In this document: positions 45,407 to 54,336 of the stretch, in pieces
How positions within the stretch are numbered: the stretch's first letter is position 1
How the letters are laid out: every line of letters begins with the position of its first letter
Assembly: GCF_023716925.1 (NCBI RefSeq)
Contig: NZ_JAMQQG010000044.1
Coordinates: forward strand, 1 to 64,000
Length of the DNA: 64,000 nt
DNA from: Frankia sp. R82
Lineage (GTDB): Bacteria > Actinomycetota > Actinomycetes > Frankiales > Frankiaceae
Reading direction: 5' to 3'
Made by a program: the position numbers and the translations under genes
The notes under the pieces: generated by a model
Seen by the model: only the letters and a program-made list of their open reading frames with translations
The model's database searches: none
Told to the model about the DNA's origin: nothing

Positions 45407-46471
45407 ATGTCAGTCGTCCACATCGACGCCGGCGTCGGCGCGCGTCGGCCGGATCTTGCGGCCACGGCTCCGTTCCTGCGTGCCTGCCGGGGCGAGCGGC
45501 CCGCGACCACCCCCGTGTGGTTCATGCGCCAGGCCGGTCGGGTGCTGCCCGAGTACCGCAGCCTGCGGGCCGGAATCCCGATGCTCGACTCGTGCCGCGA
45601 CCCGGCGCTGATCACCGAGATCACCATGCAGCCGGTCCGCCGGTTCCGTCCGGATGCCGCGATCTTCTTCTCCGACATCGTCGTGCCGCTGGTCGCCCTC
45701 GGCCTCGACATCGACATCGTGGCCGGGGTCGGGCCGGTCGTCGCCGAGCCGATCCGCGACGCGGCCGGCGTCGCGGCGTTGCGCGAGCTCGAGCCGAACG
45801 ACGTTCCCTACATCGCCGACGGGGTCCGCACCCTGCTGCGCGAGCTGGGCGGCACCCCGCTGATCGGCTTCGCCGGCGCGCCGTTCACCCTGGCCAGCTA
45901 TCTCGTCGAGGGTGGTCCGAGTCGCAACCATCTGCGGACCAAGGAGCTGATGTACCGCGAGCCGAAGCTCTGGCACGACCTGCTCGACCGGCTGGCCGGG
46001 ATCACCACCGCGTTCCTGCAGGTCCAGGTCGACGCCGGGGTGGATGCCATCCAGCTGTTCGACTCGTGGGCCGGCGCGCTCAGCGAGGCGGACTACCGTC
46101 GCTACGTCGCGCCGCACAGCGCCCGCGTGCTCGGCGCGTTCGCCGGGCAGGTGCCCCGCATCCACTTCGGGGTCAACACCGGCGAACTGCTCGCCGTGAT
46201 GGGCGAGGTCGGCGCGGATGTGGTCGGCGTCGACTGGCGGGTCCCGCTGGACGTCGCGGCCCGCCGGGTGGGTCCGCACCGGGCGCTACAGGGCAACCTG
46301 GACCCGGCGGCGGTCTTCGCCCCGCACGACGTGCTGGACGCCAAGATCCGGGACGTGCTGGCGCGCGGCACGGCGGCCCCGGGGCATGTGTTCAACCTCG
46401 GGCACGGCGTGCTGCCGGAGACGGACCCGGGCGTGCTCGCGCACATCGTGGACGTCGTCCACGCCGGTTGA
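45407..46471 (+). CDS. hemE: Uroporphyrinogen decarboxylase
   Basis: Converts uroporphyrinogen III to coproporphyrinogen III; 354 residues. Signatures: [64 protein letters not shown] and [19 protein letters not shown] 45407 lies 6 nt after AACGAT, so the transcript may be leaderless, although CGAGG is close by. First gene of hemE-hemY-hemQ, all on one strand. Confidence 0.97.
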   Translation: MSVVHIDAGVGARRPDLAATAPFLRACRGERPATTPVWFMRQAGRVLPEYRSLRAGIPMLDSCRDPALITEITMQPVRRFRPDAAIFFSDIVVPLVALGLDIDIVAGVGPVVAEPIRDAAGVAALRELEPNDVPYIADGVRTLLRELGGTPLIGFAGAPFTLASYLVEGGPSRNHLRTKELMYREPKLWHDLLDRLAGITTAFLQVQVDAGVDAIQLFDSWAGALSEADYRRYVAPHSARVLGAFAGQVPRIHFGVNTGELLAVMGEVGADVVGVDWRVPLDVAARRVGPHRALQGNLDPAAVFAPHDVLDAKIRDVLARGTAAPGHVFNLGHGVLPETDPGVLAHIVDVVHAG

Positions 46472-46594
46472 CACCGCCGGCCGGGCCGAGCGCGGCGGAT
46501 CGGCGGCCGGCGTCGGCGTCGGTGAATCATGGTGAATCCTGGTACCAGCGGACCTGGTGACCGGGTCGGAGTTCGGCGAGAGGGCGGCAGGAAC

Positions 46595-48013
46595 GTGCGG
46601 GTTGTCATCGTCGGTGCGGGTGTTGCCGGGCTCTCCGCCGCCCACGCGCTGGCCGGCCAGGCCGAGGTCACCGTGCTGGACGCGGCCGCACGGGTCGGCG
46701 GGAAGCTGCACACGACACCGATCGAGGGGATGGACGTCGAAGAGGGGGCCGAGTCGTTCCTCGCCCGGGTTCCCGACGGTCTGCGGCTGGCCCGCCAGAT
46801 CGGGCTCGGTCATGACGTGGTCCATCCGGCGACGACGTCCGCGTCGCTGTGGATCCGTGGCCGGCTGCGGCCCATCCCGCCGAACACGCTGCTCGGCGTG
46901 CCCACCGACGTGCTCGGCCTGATCCGCTCGGGGGTGCTCTCGCCGTGGGGGATGCTGCGGGCCGCCGCCGACCTCGCCCTGCCCCGCTCACAGTTCCCCG
47001 ACGACCCCACCGTCGGCGCGTTCGTCGGGGCGCGGGTCGGGCGGGAGGTCGTCGATCTGCTCGTCGATCCGCTGCTCGGCGGGGTGTACGCCGGCCGGGC
47101 CGACGCGCTGTCGCTGCGGGCCACCGTGCCGCAGCTGGTTCCCATCCTCGCCGAGGACCGTTCGCTGCTACTCGGCGCGCACCGGGTGCGGGCCCGCACC
47201 GGCCCCGCGACCAGTACCGCGTCCACCCCGGTGTTCGCCAGCGTGCGCGGTGGGCTGGGTGGGTTCGCGCTGCGGCTGGCCGAGCGCTGCGGCGCCACCG
47301 TGCGCACCGGTGTGTCCGCGCGCGCCCTGGAGCGCACCGCGTCCGGGTGGCGGGTCGTGTGCGGGCGTGACCGTGGCGGGCAGACCCCCGAGCCGCTCGA
47401 GGCCGACGCGGTGATCCTTGCCGTGCCCGCTGGGGTGGCCCGGTCCCTGCTGCGCCCGCACGCCCCGCATGCCGCGGCGCCGCTGGCCGGGGTTCCGTAC
47501 GCCTCGGTCGGGCTGGTGACACTCGTCTACCGGGACGTCACCCCGCCACCCGGCAGCGGCTTCCTGGTGCCGGCGCGGGCGGGAACCTCGGTGAAGGCAG
47601 CGACGTTCCTCACCAGGAAGTGGCCGCATGTCGGGGTCGACCGGCTCACCGTCGTGCGGGCAAGCCTCGGGCGGGCCGGTGCCGAAGGCGACCTGACCCG
47701 CGGTGACACCGAGCTGGCCGGCCTCGCCGCCGCCGAGATCGCGCAGATCACCGGGCTGCTGGCGCGGCCGATCGCGACCCGGGTCAGCCGCTGGGAGGGT
47801 GGGCTGCCGCAGTACCTGCCGGGTCACCTCAACCGGGTCGCCGCCGTGCGCCGGTCGTTGCCGGCGGGCCTGGCCCTGGCCGGCGCCGGTTACGACGGGA
47901 TCGGCATCCCGGCCTGCATCCGTTCCGGTGAGGCGGCCGCCGCCGCGGTGCTGCGGGGCGGCGTCCGCGCCGGGCACGGCGGCCCGACGCAGCCTGCGGC
48001 TCCCGGTGTCTGA
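46595..48013 (+). CDS. hemY: Coproporphyrinogen III oxidase / protoporphyrinogen oxidase (HemY/CgoX)
   Basis: FAD enzyme oxidising coproporphyrinogen III to coproporphyrin III, given that HemQ follows. 472 residues: N-terminal FAD motif RVVIVGAGVAGLSAAHALAG, VGGKLHTTPIEGMDVEEGAE, DLLVDPLLGGVYAGRADALSL, and the C-terminal FAD-binding GAGYDGIGIPACIRSG. GTG 46595 is selected by GGCAGGA upstream; in-frame codons back to 46529 have no support. Lies 123 nt after hemE. Confidence 0.95.
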   Translation: MRVVIVGAGVAGLSAAHALAGQAEVTVLDAAARVGGKLHTTPIEGMDVEEGAESFLARVPDGLRLARQIGLGHDVVHPATTSASLWIRGRLRPIPPNTLLGVPTDVLGLIRSGVLSPWGMLRAAADLALPRSQFPDDPTVGAFVGARVGREVVDLLVDPLLGGVYAGRADALSLRATVPQLVPILAEDRSLLLGAHRVRARTGPATSTASTPVFASVRGGLGGFALRLAERCGATVRTGVSARALERTASGWRVVCGRDRGGQTPEPLEADAVILAVPAGVARSLLRPHAPHAAAPLAGVPYASVGLVTLVYRDVTPPPGSGFLVPARAGTSVKAATFLTRKWPHVGVDRLTVVRASLGRAGAEGDLTRGDTELAGLAAAEIAQITGLLARPIATRVSRWEGGLPQYLPGHLNRVAAVRRSLPAGLALAGAGYDGIGIPACIRSGEAAAAAVLRGGVRAGHGGPTQPAAPGV

Positions 48014-48083
48014 CCGAGGTCCCGAAGTCTGACCGAGATCCCGGCCGGGGTGGGCCCGGCCGGCCGACCATGGAGACCGTCGA

Positions 48084-48779
48084 ATGCCGGAGTCCACGAA
48101 GTCCGCCAACGAGCTCAACGCCGAGCTGCTCTACACCGGCTGGTCGGTCTTCGCCGCCGACCGTCCGCTGCCCGCCGAACGGGGCGCCCTGATCGATGAG
48201 GTGACGGCGCTGCTCGATGGCGCCCTGGCGAAGGATGTCTACACCCGTGGGCTCTACGAGCTGTCCGGCTACCGGGCCGACGCCGACCTGATGCTGTGGT
48301 GGACCAGCCCCGACCCGGATCTGCTGCAGGAGACCTATCAGCGGTTCCGCCAGACCACCCTCGGCGCCCACCTGCGCCCGGTGTGGTCGTCGGTCGGGCT
48401 GCACCGCCCGGCCGAGTTCAACCGCAACCACATCCCGGCCTTCGTCCGCCGGGAGGACCCCCGTTCGTATGTCTGCGTATACCCGTTTAATCGCTCTCTG
48501 GAGTGGTATCTGCTGCCCGATTACGAGCGACGGGGGATGCTCGCCGAACACGGCATGATGGGACGTGAGTTCGAGGACGTCCGGGCTAACACCGTCGCCT
48601 CGTTTGGTCTTAACGACTACGAGTGGCTGCTCGCCTTCGAGGCCGACGAGCTGCACCGGATCGTCGACTGTCTGCGCCATCTGCGTGCCAGCTCCGCGCG
48701 GCGGCACACCCGGCTGGAAACCCCCTTCTACACCGGCGCCCGCAAGCCCGTCGCCGACCTCGTCGCCGCCCTGCCGTAG
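48084..48779 (+). CDS. hemQ: Coproheme decarboxylase (HemQ/ChdC)
   Basis: Last enzyme of the coproporphyrin-dependent haem route, decarboxylating coproheme to haem b. 231 residues of the chlorite-dismutase fold. H156 in GMLAEHGMMG is the expected axial ligand. Y133 in CVYPFNRSLEWYLL corresponds to the catalytic tyrosine, and the firmicute lysine four residues on is R137, as in other actinobacterial HemQ as far as I recall. ATG 48084 follows GGAG. A 13-bp terminator closes the haem operon. Confidence 0.95.
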   Translation: MPESTKSANELNAELLYTGWSVFAADRPLPAERGALIDEVTALLDGALAKDVYTRGLYELSGYRADADLMLWWTSPDPDLLQETYQRFRQTTLGAHLRPVWSSVGLHRPAEFNRNHIPAFVRREDPRSYVCVYPFNRSLEWYLLPDYERRGMLAEHGMMGREFEDVRANTVASFGLNDYEWLLAFEADELHRIVDCLRHLRASSARRHTRLETPFYTGARKPVADLVAALP

Positions 48780-48824
48780 CCGGGCAGCTGTGTCGTAGCG
48801 ACCTGCTGGCCTGCAACAACAGCA

Positions 48825-48869
48825 GTCGGCGTCTGCCTGGGCGCCCCCACCCGTCCGGCAGACGCCGAC
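48825..48869 (+). terminator. Terminator after hemQ
   Basis: Perfect 13-bp stem GTCGGCGTCTGCC/GGCAGACGCCGAC with a 19-nt loop that can form its own small GGG/CCC pairing. Confidence 0.85.
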
Positions 48870-49300
48870 CGTCTCGTGGCCGTGCCCCCTGCGGCGACGC
48901 ACGCGTCGAATCGCGGGGCACGGCAGGTGTTTCCCGGGTGCCGGCACGAGTCCGGAAGCTCGGACGCCCCAGCCGCAGCCTCGGAACATGACGCACAGTA
49001 GCACTGCTGCTGGTTTCTGTATACGCAGCGTGTCGCCTGCGCCCCTGGTCCCTACATGTCGTGACCGGAGTGCAATCGCGGAAATCCAATTGCGCCGAGT
49101 TATCGGATCCTGCCTCCATCTCTGTTACCTTGAGTCGCCACAAACGGACGGTTACCGCTGTGGCAACGGGCGATCTATCCGCCTCGAACGGGTGGGTGCC
49201 ATATCCGCCCGCTGATGGTTCGGCCTGAGTGGGCCGGTAACGTTGCCCGTGAGCAGGGGCGCCTCATGCCAGGTGTTCGGTCTGGTCCGCCACGGCGGGC
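48870..49300. other. Gap upstream of small ORF and sugar transferase
   Basis: No gene seen. It contains A+T-richer promoter-like stretches around 49070-49140 (TTATCGG, TTACCTT) and a small CGGCC/GGCCG hairpin near 49222. No known riboswitch recognised. Confidence 0.45.
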
Positions 49301-49582
49301 ATGGGAGCGATCATGGGCATGGCGTCCCAGGCCTGCGAGCAGGTGCGAGTCGTCCTCGCGCCGCCCGAGGCCCTCATTCAGTGGCGGGGGAAGATCGCTG
49401 GAGGTCCGGTCGATGCATCACCGAAAGATGAGCTCGCCGCCGCCGGAGCGACTCCCGGCCAGATGCGGTCGGAACAGGTTCTCGCGTCGATCGAACGGGA
49501 TAAACCGACCGCGCCGCGCCGGGTGGTCGATGCAGTGCGGGCGGCCGAAGGACTGGTCACCCCAGGGGGCAGAACGCTGTGA
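49301..49582 (+). CDS. Possible small protein of unknown function
   Basis: 93-residue frame beginning MGAIMGMASQACEQVRVVL and ending in a Lys/Arg/Glu-mixed, partly amphipathic helix (VVDAVRAAEGL). Its composition is less Arg/Pro-biased than typical shadow frames, but there is no family match and only a weak CGGCGGG-type site. It could be the leader region of the sugar transferase instead. Confidence 0.3.
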   Translation: MGAIMGMASQACEQVRVVLAPPEALIQWRGKIAGGPVDASPKDELAAAGATPGQMRSEQVLASIERDKPTAPRRVVDAVRAAEGLVTPGGRTL

Positions 49583-49609
49583 ACCAGCGCAAACCGGACT
49601 AGTCCAGCG

Positions 49610-51397
49610 GTGACCGACACCATGTCGGGTAACCGACGCAATGCCGGCCCGAACGTCGTTGCCGGCCCGAACGTCGTTGCCGGCCCGAACGTCGTGACCC
49701 GGCCGCGGGACGAGCAGGGCGTCGGCGTGCACTACCCGCCGCAGGCCCGACCGCAGTACGAGCCGGACGGCGGGCACCCCAGTGGGCCCTACGAACCGGG
49801 CGGACCGGGTGGACTGGACGGGCCCGCCGGGCTGCCGGGTGAGCGTCCGGGTGGCCGGTCGCGGCGCGGGTCGAGCGCCGGGTCGCTGGGCTCCTCCGTC
49901 GGCCGGCACAGTGCCGCCCGGGCGGGAGGTGTCGACCCGTCCCTGGCCTATCGGGCCCAGGTCAACTGGGAACGGCGCTACGTGCGCCTGCTGGTCACGT
50001 TCGACGCGGCGGCGTGTGTGGTCGCCGCGGCGGTGGCCTTCGTCGTCCGGTTCGGCAATTTCGTCAGCTTCGACACCGAACCGGTCTCGATCAAGCCATA
50101 CATCCTGATGACGGTGCTGCTGCCGTTGGCCTGGGTGCTGGCGATGTCGCTCAACCGGGCCTACGAGAGCCGGTTCCTCGGTGGCGGCTCCGAGGAGTTC
50201 CGCCGGGTGGTGAACTCCGCCGCCCGGCTCACCGCCACGGTGGCCATCGCGTCCTATGCCACCAAGGCCGAGATCGCCCGAAGTTACGTGCTCATCGCCT
50301 TCCCGGCAGCCACCATGCTCTCGGTGGCGGGGCGGGTGATCGGCCGCGGCATCCTGCACCGGATGCGCAGATCCGGGCGCTGTCTGCACCGAGTGCTCGT
50401 CGTCGGCGCCGGCGAGTCGGCCGCCACGCTCGTACGCCTGGCCCAGCGGGACCCGACGTCCGGCTGGGCCGTCGTCGGCGTCGTGCTGGACCGCTCGCCC
50501 GGCCGGCACAGCCACGACCGGCCCGAACGCAGCGGTTTCGACCTGCTCGGCGTGCCGATCGTGGGCACCTCCGAGACCCTGCACACCGCGATCAGCGCCA
50601 CCCACGCCACCACGGTGGCGATCTGCCCGCAGATGGACGGCGAGACCCTGCGCCGGGTGCTGTGGACGCTGGAGGGCAGCGACGTCGACGTGCTGGTCTC
50701 CTCGGCGCTCACCGACGTCACCGGTCCGCGGATCTCGATCCGCCCGGTCGCTGGCCTCCCGCTGCTGCACATCGAGGAGCCGGAGCTGTCCGGCACCCGC
50801 CGCGTGATGAAGGGCGTGTTCGACCGGTTCGTCGCGATCGCGGTGATCCTGGTGTTCTCCCCGCTGCTGCTGGGCCTCGGCCTTGCGGTGCGGCTGACCA
50901 GCCGCGGCCCGGCGCTGTTCAGGCAGACCCGGGTCGGCCGCGGCGGTGAGCACTTCACGATGTTCAAGTTCCGGTCGATGTACATCGACGCCGAGGCGCG
51001 CAAGGCCGACCTCGAGTCGCACAACGAGCGGGCCGAGGGCCTGCTGTTCAAGATGCGCGACGACCCCCGGATCACCCGGGCCGGCAAGTTCCTGCGCAAG
51101 TGGTCACTGGACGAGCTGCCGCAGCTGTTCAACGTGCTCAACGGCACCATGTCGCTGGTCGGTCCGCGTCCGCCGTTGCCCAGCGAGGTCGCCCGCTACG
51201 AGGATGACGTGCACCGCCGCCTCATGGTCAAACCGGGCCTGACCGGCCTGTGGCAGATCAGCGGCCGGTCCGACCTGGAATGGGACGAGTCGGTGCGCCT
51301 CGACCTGCGCTACGTGGAGAACTGGTCGTTGGCCATGGACTTCGTCATCCTGTGGCGCACCGTCTTCGCCGTTCTGCGTCGGGAAGGCGCCTACTGA
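49610..51397 (+). CDS. Polyprenyl-phosphate sugar-1-phosphate transferase (WbaP/CpsE type)
   Basis: Starts lipid-linked exopolysaccharide or glycan synthesis by moving a sugar phosphate from NDP-sugar to undecaprenyl phosphate. 595 residues from GTG 49610, or 591 from ATG 49622. A Pro/Gly-rich leader of about 110 residues is followed by four TM helices, a CoA-binding-like domain (VLVVGAGESAATLVRLA), a re-entrant helix VAIAVILVFSPLLLGLGLAV and the catalytic bacterial sugar transferase domain: FRQTRVGRGGEHFTMFKFRS, KWSLDELPQLFNVLNGTMS, VGPRPPLPSEV and KPGLTGLWQISGRSDL. No glycan cluster adjoins; the 2-epimerase and acyltransferase at the left of the window may supply the same pathway. Confidence 0.93.
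   Translation: MTDTMSGNRRNAGPNVVAGPNVVAGPNVVTRPRDEQGVGVHYPPQARPQYEPDGGHPSGPYEPGGPGGLDGPAGLPGERPGGRSRRGSSAGSLGSSVGRHSAARAGGVDPSLAYRAQVNWERRYVRLLVTFDAAACVVAAAVAFVVRFGNFVSFDTEPVSIKPYILMTVLLPLAWVLAMSLNRAYESRFLGGGSEEFRRVVNSAARLTATVAIASYATKAEIARSYVLIAFPAATMLSVAGRVIGRGILHRMRRSGRCLHRVLVVGAGESAATLVRLAQRDPTSGWAVVGVVLDRSPGRHSHDRPERSGFDLLGVPIVGTSETLHTAISATHATTVAICPQMDGETLRRVLWTLEGSDVDVLVSSALTDVTGPRISIRPVAGLPLLHIEEPELSGTRRVMKGVFDRFVAIAVILVFSPLLLGLGLAVRLTSRGPALFRQTRVGRGGEHFTMFKFRSMYIDAEARKADLESHNERAEGLLFKMRDDPRITRAGKFLRKWSLDELPQLFNVLNGTMSLVGPRPPLPSEVARYEDDVHRRLMVKPGLTGLWQISGRSDLEWDESVRLDLRYVENWSLAMDFVILWRTVFAVLRREGAY
49646..49699 (+). repeat. 18-bp in-frame tandem repeat, 3 copies
   Basis: GGCCCGAACGTCGTTGCC at 49646, 49664 and 49682 (last copy diverged at its end) encodes GPNVVA, GPNVVA, GPNVVT in the cytoplasmic leader of the sugar transferase. 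Confidence 0.9.
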
Positions 51398-51446
51398 CCG
51401 GGCTGGCCTACTGACCGGGCTGGCCTACTGACCGAGCCAGCCGGCC
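51389..51446. repeat. 17-bp tandem repeat over convergent stop codons, with hairpin
   Basis: GCCTACTGACCGGGCTG at 51389 and 51406, then GCCTACTGACCGAGCCA at 51423. The first unit carries the sugar-transferase TGA and the third the TAG of the cysC-fusion gene. GGCTGG of unit 2 pairs with CCAGCC at about 51436-51444, giving a bidirectional hairpin. Confidence 0.85.
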
Positions 51447-53266
51447 AGGCGCAGATGGTCGAGGACCCGGTCGACGGACTCCTGCGGGGACAGCCGGGCG
51501 GTGTCGACGGTGACGTCGGCGTCGTCCGGCACCTCGTACGGGTCCGACACACCGGTGAACGCCGGGATCACCCCGGCGCGGGCCTTGGCGTACAGGCCCT
51601 TGCGGTCACGGGCCTCGCACACCTCGACCGGCGTCGCCACATGGACGAGCACGAAGCCCGCGCCGGTGGCGCGGACCATCTCCCGCACCTCGGCGCGCAC
51701 CTCGGCGTAGGGCGCGATCGGCGCGCACACCGCGGTGCCGCCGGCCCCGGCGACCTGCGCCGCGACGAACCCGATCCGACGCACGTTGGTGTCCCGGTCG
51801 GCCCGGTCGAACCCGAGGCCCTTCGACAGGTGGGTGCGCACCACGTCCCCGTCGAGCAGCGTCACCCGACGCCCGCCCTCCTCGAGCAGTCGACAGACCA
51901 GTAGCCCGGCGAGCGTCGACTTGCCGGAGCCGGACAGCCCGGTGAACAGCACCGTCAGTCCCCGCCGGGAGCGCGGTGGCACCGCCCGGGTGAGTTCGGC
52001 CGCCACCGTCGGCGGAGTGAGTTCGGCGGGGATCGGCCCGCCGGCGTCGAGCAACGACGCGAGCTCGTCGCGTCCCGGCGCGCCGATGGCCGGACCGATC
52101 AGGCTGCCGGACAGGCCGTAAGCGCTGGCCAGCTGGGCTCGTTGGGCGGTGAGCCGGGCAAGCTCAGCTGCCTCGTCCGTACCGGCCGCGTCCGCGGTGG
52201 CCCGTCCGGTCCACTCGTGGTCAGCCGCCGCGGCACCGTCCATGACCGTGGACGGACCGGTCAGGATCGTTGCGCTCATCCCCGGCTCGCGGGGCGTCAC
52301 CAGCAGCGGCGAGGGGACGGCTGGCACGAGCACGAGCAGGCTCTGGCGGCCGTGTGACGCCTCGCCGGCCCCGGGACGGCGATAGGGGTCGGGGGTCGGT
52401 TCCCGGTGGCGTCCTGCCCCGCCGGCTGTCAGAGCGTCCGAGGCCAGCGCCTCCGAGGCGAGCGTCGCTTCGGAGGGACGCAGCGGCGCATCCACCGCGT
52501 CCAGCGCCGCCAGCAGGCAGCGCACCCGAAGATGATAGCGGGCGTCCGCCGGGTCGGCCCCGCCGACCGGGGCGAGCACCACGCAGCGCTTGCCCTGGCG
52601 GGTCAGCGCCCGGATGCGTCCGACGTCCGCGGTGTGCAGCAGACCGTCGGCCCACACCGCCCAGGCGGCTCCGGAGTCGACCTGGGGACCGATCCAGCCC
52701 CGGGCGCGCAGCTCGGCCCGCAGTCCGTCCGGGGTGAGCCGCAGGTTCGGATGGTCGGGATGGTCGGGCAGGCGCACCCCCTCGACCTCACCGACCAGGC
52801 GCACCCGATCCACCCCGCCCGGTGCGGAGCCCGAGTTCGCGCCGGCAGCCGAATCCGGGTCCGGACCCGCGCTCGAGTCCAGGCCCGAGCGCGGGTCCAC
52901 CACCGGGATCGTCGCCCGCAACTGCAGAACGGCGATCATCACGCCCTCGGCATCGCGCAGCGCGACACTCGTGCCGGGCTCCGGCACCTGTGCCCCGGAC
53001 CCGGAGCCGGCCGCAACGATCAGCGCCGGCACCGGCACCCCGGCCACCTCGTCCTGCGCCGGATAACCGGGATGTGGGCCGAACGCACCGACGAGCAGCA
53101 GCTCAAGCTCAGCCAGCTGGCGCGGCGTGAGGGTCAGTGACGGCCAGTCCCGGGAGGCCGCGGTCAGCTCCGCCGCACGGGCCGGGCCAACCAGTGTCAG
53201 CAGTGGATCACCGCCGGTCGGGGACGCGTCGTGACGATCAGGATCCGGATGGGAGGTGGCACTCAC
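51425..53266 (-). CDS. cysC: Degenerate ATP-sulfurylase domain fused to adenylylsulfate kinase
   Basis: 613 residues. The C-terminal part (from about 430) is APS kinase, phosphorylating adenylylsulfate to PAPS: P-loop FTGLSGSGKSTLAG, LLDGDVVRTHLSKGLGFDRA, RDTNVRRIGFVA, RKGLYAKARAG and DPYEVPDDADV. The N-terminal 430 residues align in general plan with a Sat-type ATP sulfurylase (SLTLTPRQLAELELLLVGAF at the PUA-like start), but the catalytic QxRNPxH and GRDHAG motifs are missing and Ala/Ser/Pro-rich inserts break it up, so it is probably non-catalytic. Start GTG 53266 lies 7 nt after TACGGT. Divergent from cysQ with 17 nt between starts. CysDN encoded nearby would supply the APS. Confidence 0.9.
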   Translation of the reverse strand: MSATSHPDPDRHDASPTGGDPLLTLVGPARAAELTAASRDWPSLTLTPRQLAELELLLVGAFGPHPGYPAQDEVAGVPVPALIVAAGSGSGAQVPEPGTSVALRDAEGVMIAVLQLRATIPVVDPRSGLDSSAGPDPDSAAGANSGSAPGGVDRVRLVGEVEGVRLPDHPDHPNLRLTPDGLRAELRARGWIGPQVDSGAAWAVWADGLLHTADVGRIRALTRQGKRCVVLAPVGGADPADARYHLRVRCLLAALDAVDAPLRPSEATLASEALASDALTAGGAGRHREPTPDPYRRPGAGEASHGRQSLLVLVPAVPSPLLVTPREPGMSATILTGPSTVMDGAAAADHEWTGRATADAAGTDEAAELARLTAQRAQLASAYGLSGSLIGPAIGAPGRDELASLLDAGGPIPAELTPPTVAAELTRAVPPRSRRGLTVLFTGLSGSGKSTLAGLLVCRLLEEGGRRVTLLDGDVVRTHLSKGLGFDRADRDTNVRRIGFVAAQVAGAGGTAVCAPIAPYAEVRAEVREMVRATGAGFVLVHVATPVEVCEARDRKGLYAKARAGVIPAFTGVSDPYEVPDDADVTVDTARLSPQESVDRVLDHLRLAGWLGQ

Positions 53267-53273
53267 ACCCGCG

Positions 53274-53279
53274 ACCGTA
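53274..53279 (-). promoter_or_regulatory. -10 box TACGGT, 7 nt before GTG of cysC fusion (leaderless)
   Basis: Minus-strand TACGGT, 7 nt to GTG 53266; it sits in the 17-bp space shared with cysQ. Confidence 0.5.
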
Positions 53280-53283
53280 GCGG

Positions 53284-54147
53284 GTGACAGACTCCCACCC
53301 GATGAACACCGACGACACCAGCCAGCCGGCTCGCGTACCCGTCGATATCGCGACCGACGAACTCGACGACCATGACCTGGCCCGGCGTCTGGCCACGGAT
53401 GCCGGCAAACTGCTGCTCAGAATCCGCGAGGAGGTCGGGTTCGCCGAACCCGCCACGTTGCGCGACGCCGGCGACGCCCGCTCGCACCAGCTGCTCGCCC
53501 GAGCTCTGGCCCGGCACCGTCCGCTCGACGCGGTGCTGTCCGAGGAGGGCGTGGACGACCCGGCGCGGCTGTCCGCCGACCGGGTCTGGATCGTCGACCC
53601 GTTGGATGGCACCCGTGAGTTCGCCGAGCCCGGCCGGACCGACTGGGCCGTCCACGTCGCCCTGTGGCAGCGCGGCGAACTGGTCACCGGCGCGGTCGCG
53701 CTGCCCGCCCTCGGCATCACCCTGCCGGGTGCGGACGGCCCGCCGCTCGCCTCGCCGGTGGCGAACCCGCCGCGCATCGTCGCCAGCCGCACCCGGGCCC
53801 CGCTGCTGGTCTCCCAGGTCGCCGAGGCGCTGGGGGCGACGATCGTCCCGATGGGCTCGGCCGGCGCCAAGGCCGGTGCGGTCATCCGCGGCCAGGCCGA
53901 GATCTATCTGCATGCCGGTGGCCAGTACGAATGGGACTCCGCGGCGCCCGTCGCCGTCGCCAGGGCGGCCGGCCTGCACACCAGCCGCCTCGACGGCTCT
54001 CCGTTGCGCTACAACCGCCCCGACCCGTTGCTGCCCGACCTGGTCATCTGCGCGGCGCCGCTGGCAGCGGCCGTGCTCGCGGCCATCGCCGCCGCTGCCG
54101 GTCCCGACCATGGTGGATCGGGAGGACAGTCGCAGTCCTTCCGGTGA
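53284..54147 (+). CDS. cysQ: 3'(2'),5'-bisphosphate nucleotidase (CysQ)
   Basis: Removes the 3'-phosphate of PAP (and PAPS), recycling the by-product of sulfate activation. 287 residues of the IMPase superfamily: VLSEEGVDDPARL, RVWIVDPLDGTREFAEPGRT, GSAGAKAGAVIRGQAEIYLH and QYEWDSAAPVAVARAAG. Start GTG 53284 or ATG 53302, neither with a clear ribosome site. Grouping with cysC, cysD and cysN makes sulfur metabolism far likelier than inositol phosphate as the role. Confidence 0.93.
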   Translation: MTDSHPMNTDDTSQPARVPVDIATDELDDHDLARRLATDAGKLLLRIREEVGFAEPATLRDAGDARSHQLLARALARHRPLDAVLSEEGVDDPARLSADRVWIVDPLDGTREFAEPGRTDWAVHVALWQRGELVTGAVALPALGITLPGADGPPLASPVANPPRIVASRTRAPLLVSQVAEALGATIVPMGSAGAKAGAVIRGQAEIYLHAGGQYEWDSAAPVAVARAAGLHTSRLDGSPLRYNRPDPLLPDLVICAAPLAAAVLAAIAAAAGPDHGGSGGQSQSFR

Positions 54148-54188
54148 CCGCGGCCGCTGTCGGCGGTTGGTGCGGCGAGGTGGCTGGT

Positions 54189-54224
54189 GTGGTGACAGTG
54201 ATCGTTGTGGTGACAGTGGTCGGT
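54189..54224 (+). repeat. 18-bp tandem repeat upstream of cysD
   Basis: GTGGTGACAGTGATCGTT and GTGGTGACAGTGGTCGGT plus a partial third unit, in the 190-bp gap between cysQ and cysD. Confidence 0.75.
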
Positions 54225-54336
54225 GTGGTGCCGGCGGTGTGACGTGGGTGAGCGGCTTAACGTCGGCGAAACCAGCGTACGGCCGGTGGGGTCGGCTACT
54301 TTGGACGGATACACCGGCTCGACGAGGGGTATCCGC

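Noticed and set aside
53284-54147. A second inositol monophosphatase
   Set aside because: Location among cysC, cysD and cysN and the EWDSAAP form fit CysQ better.
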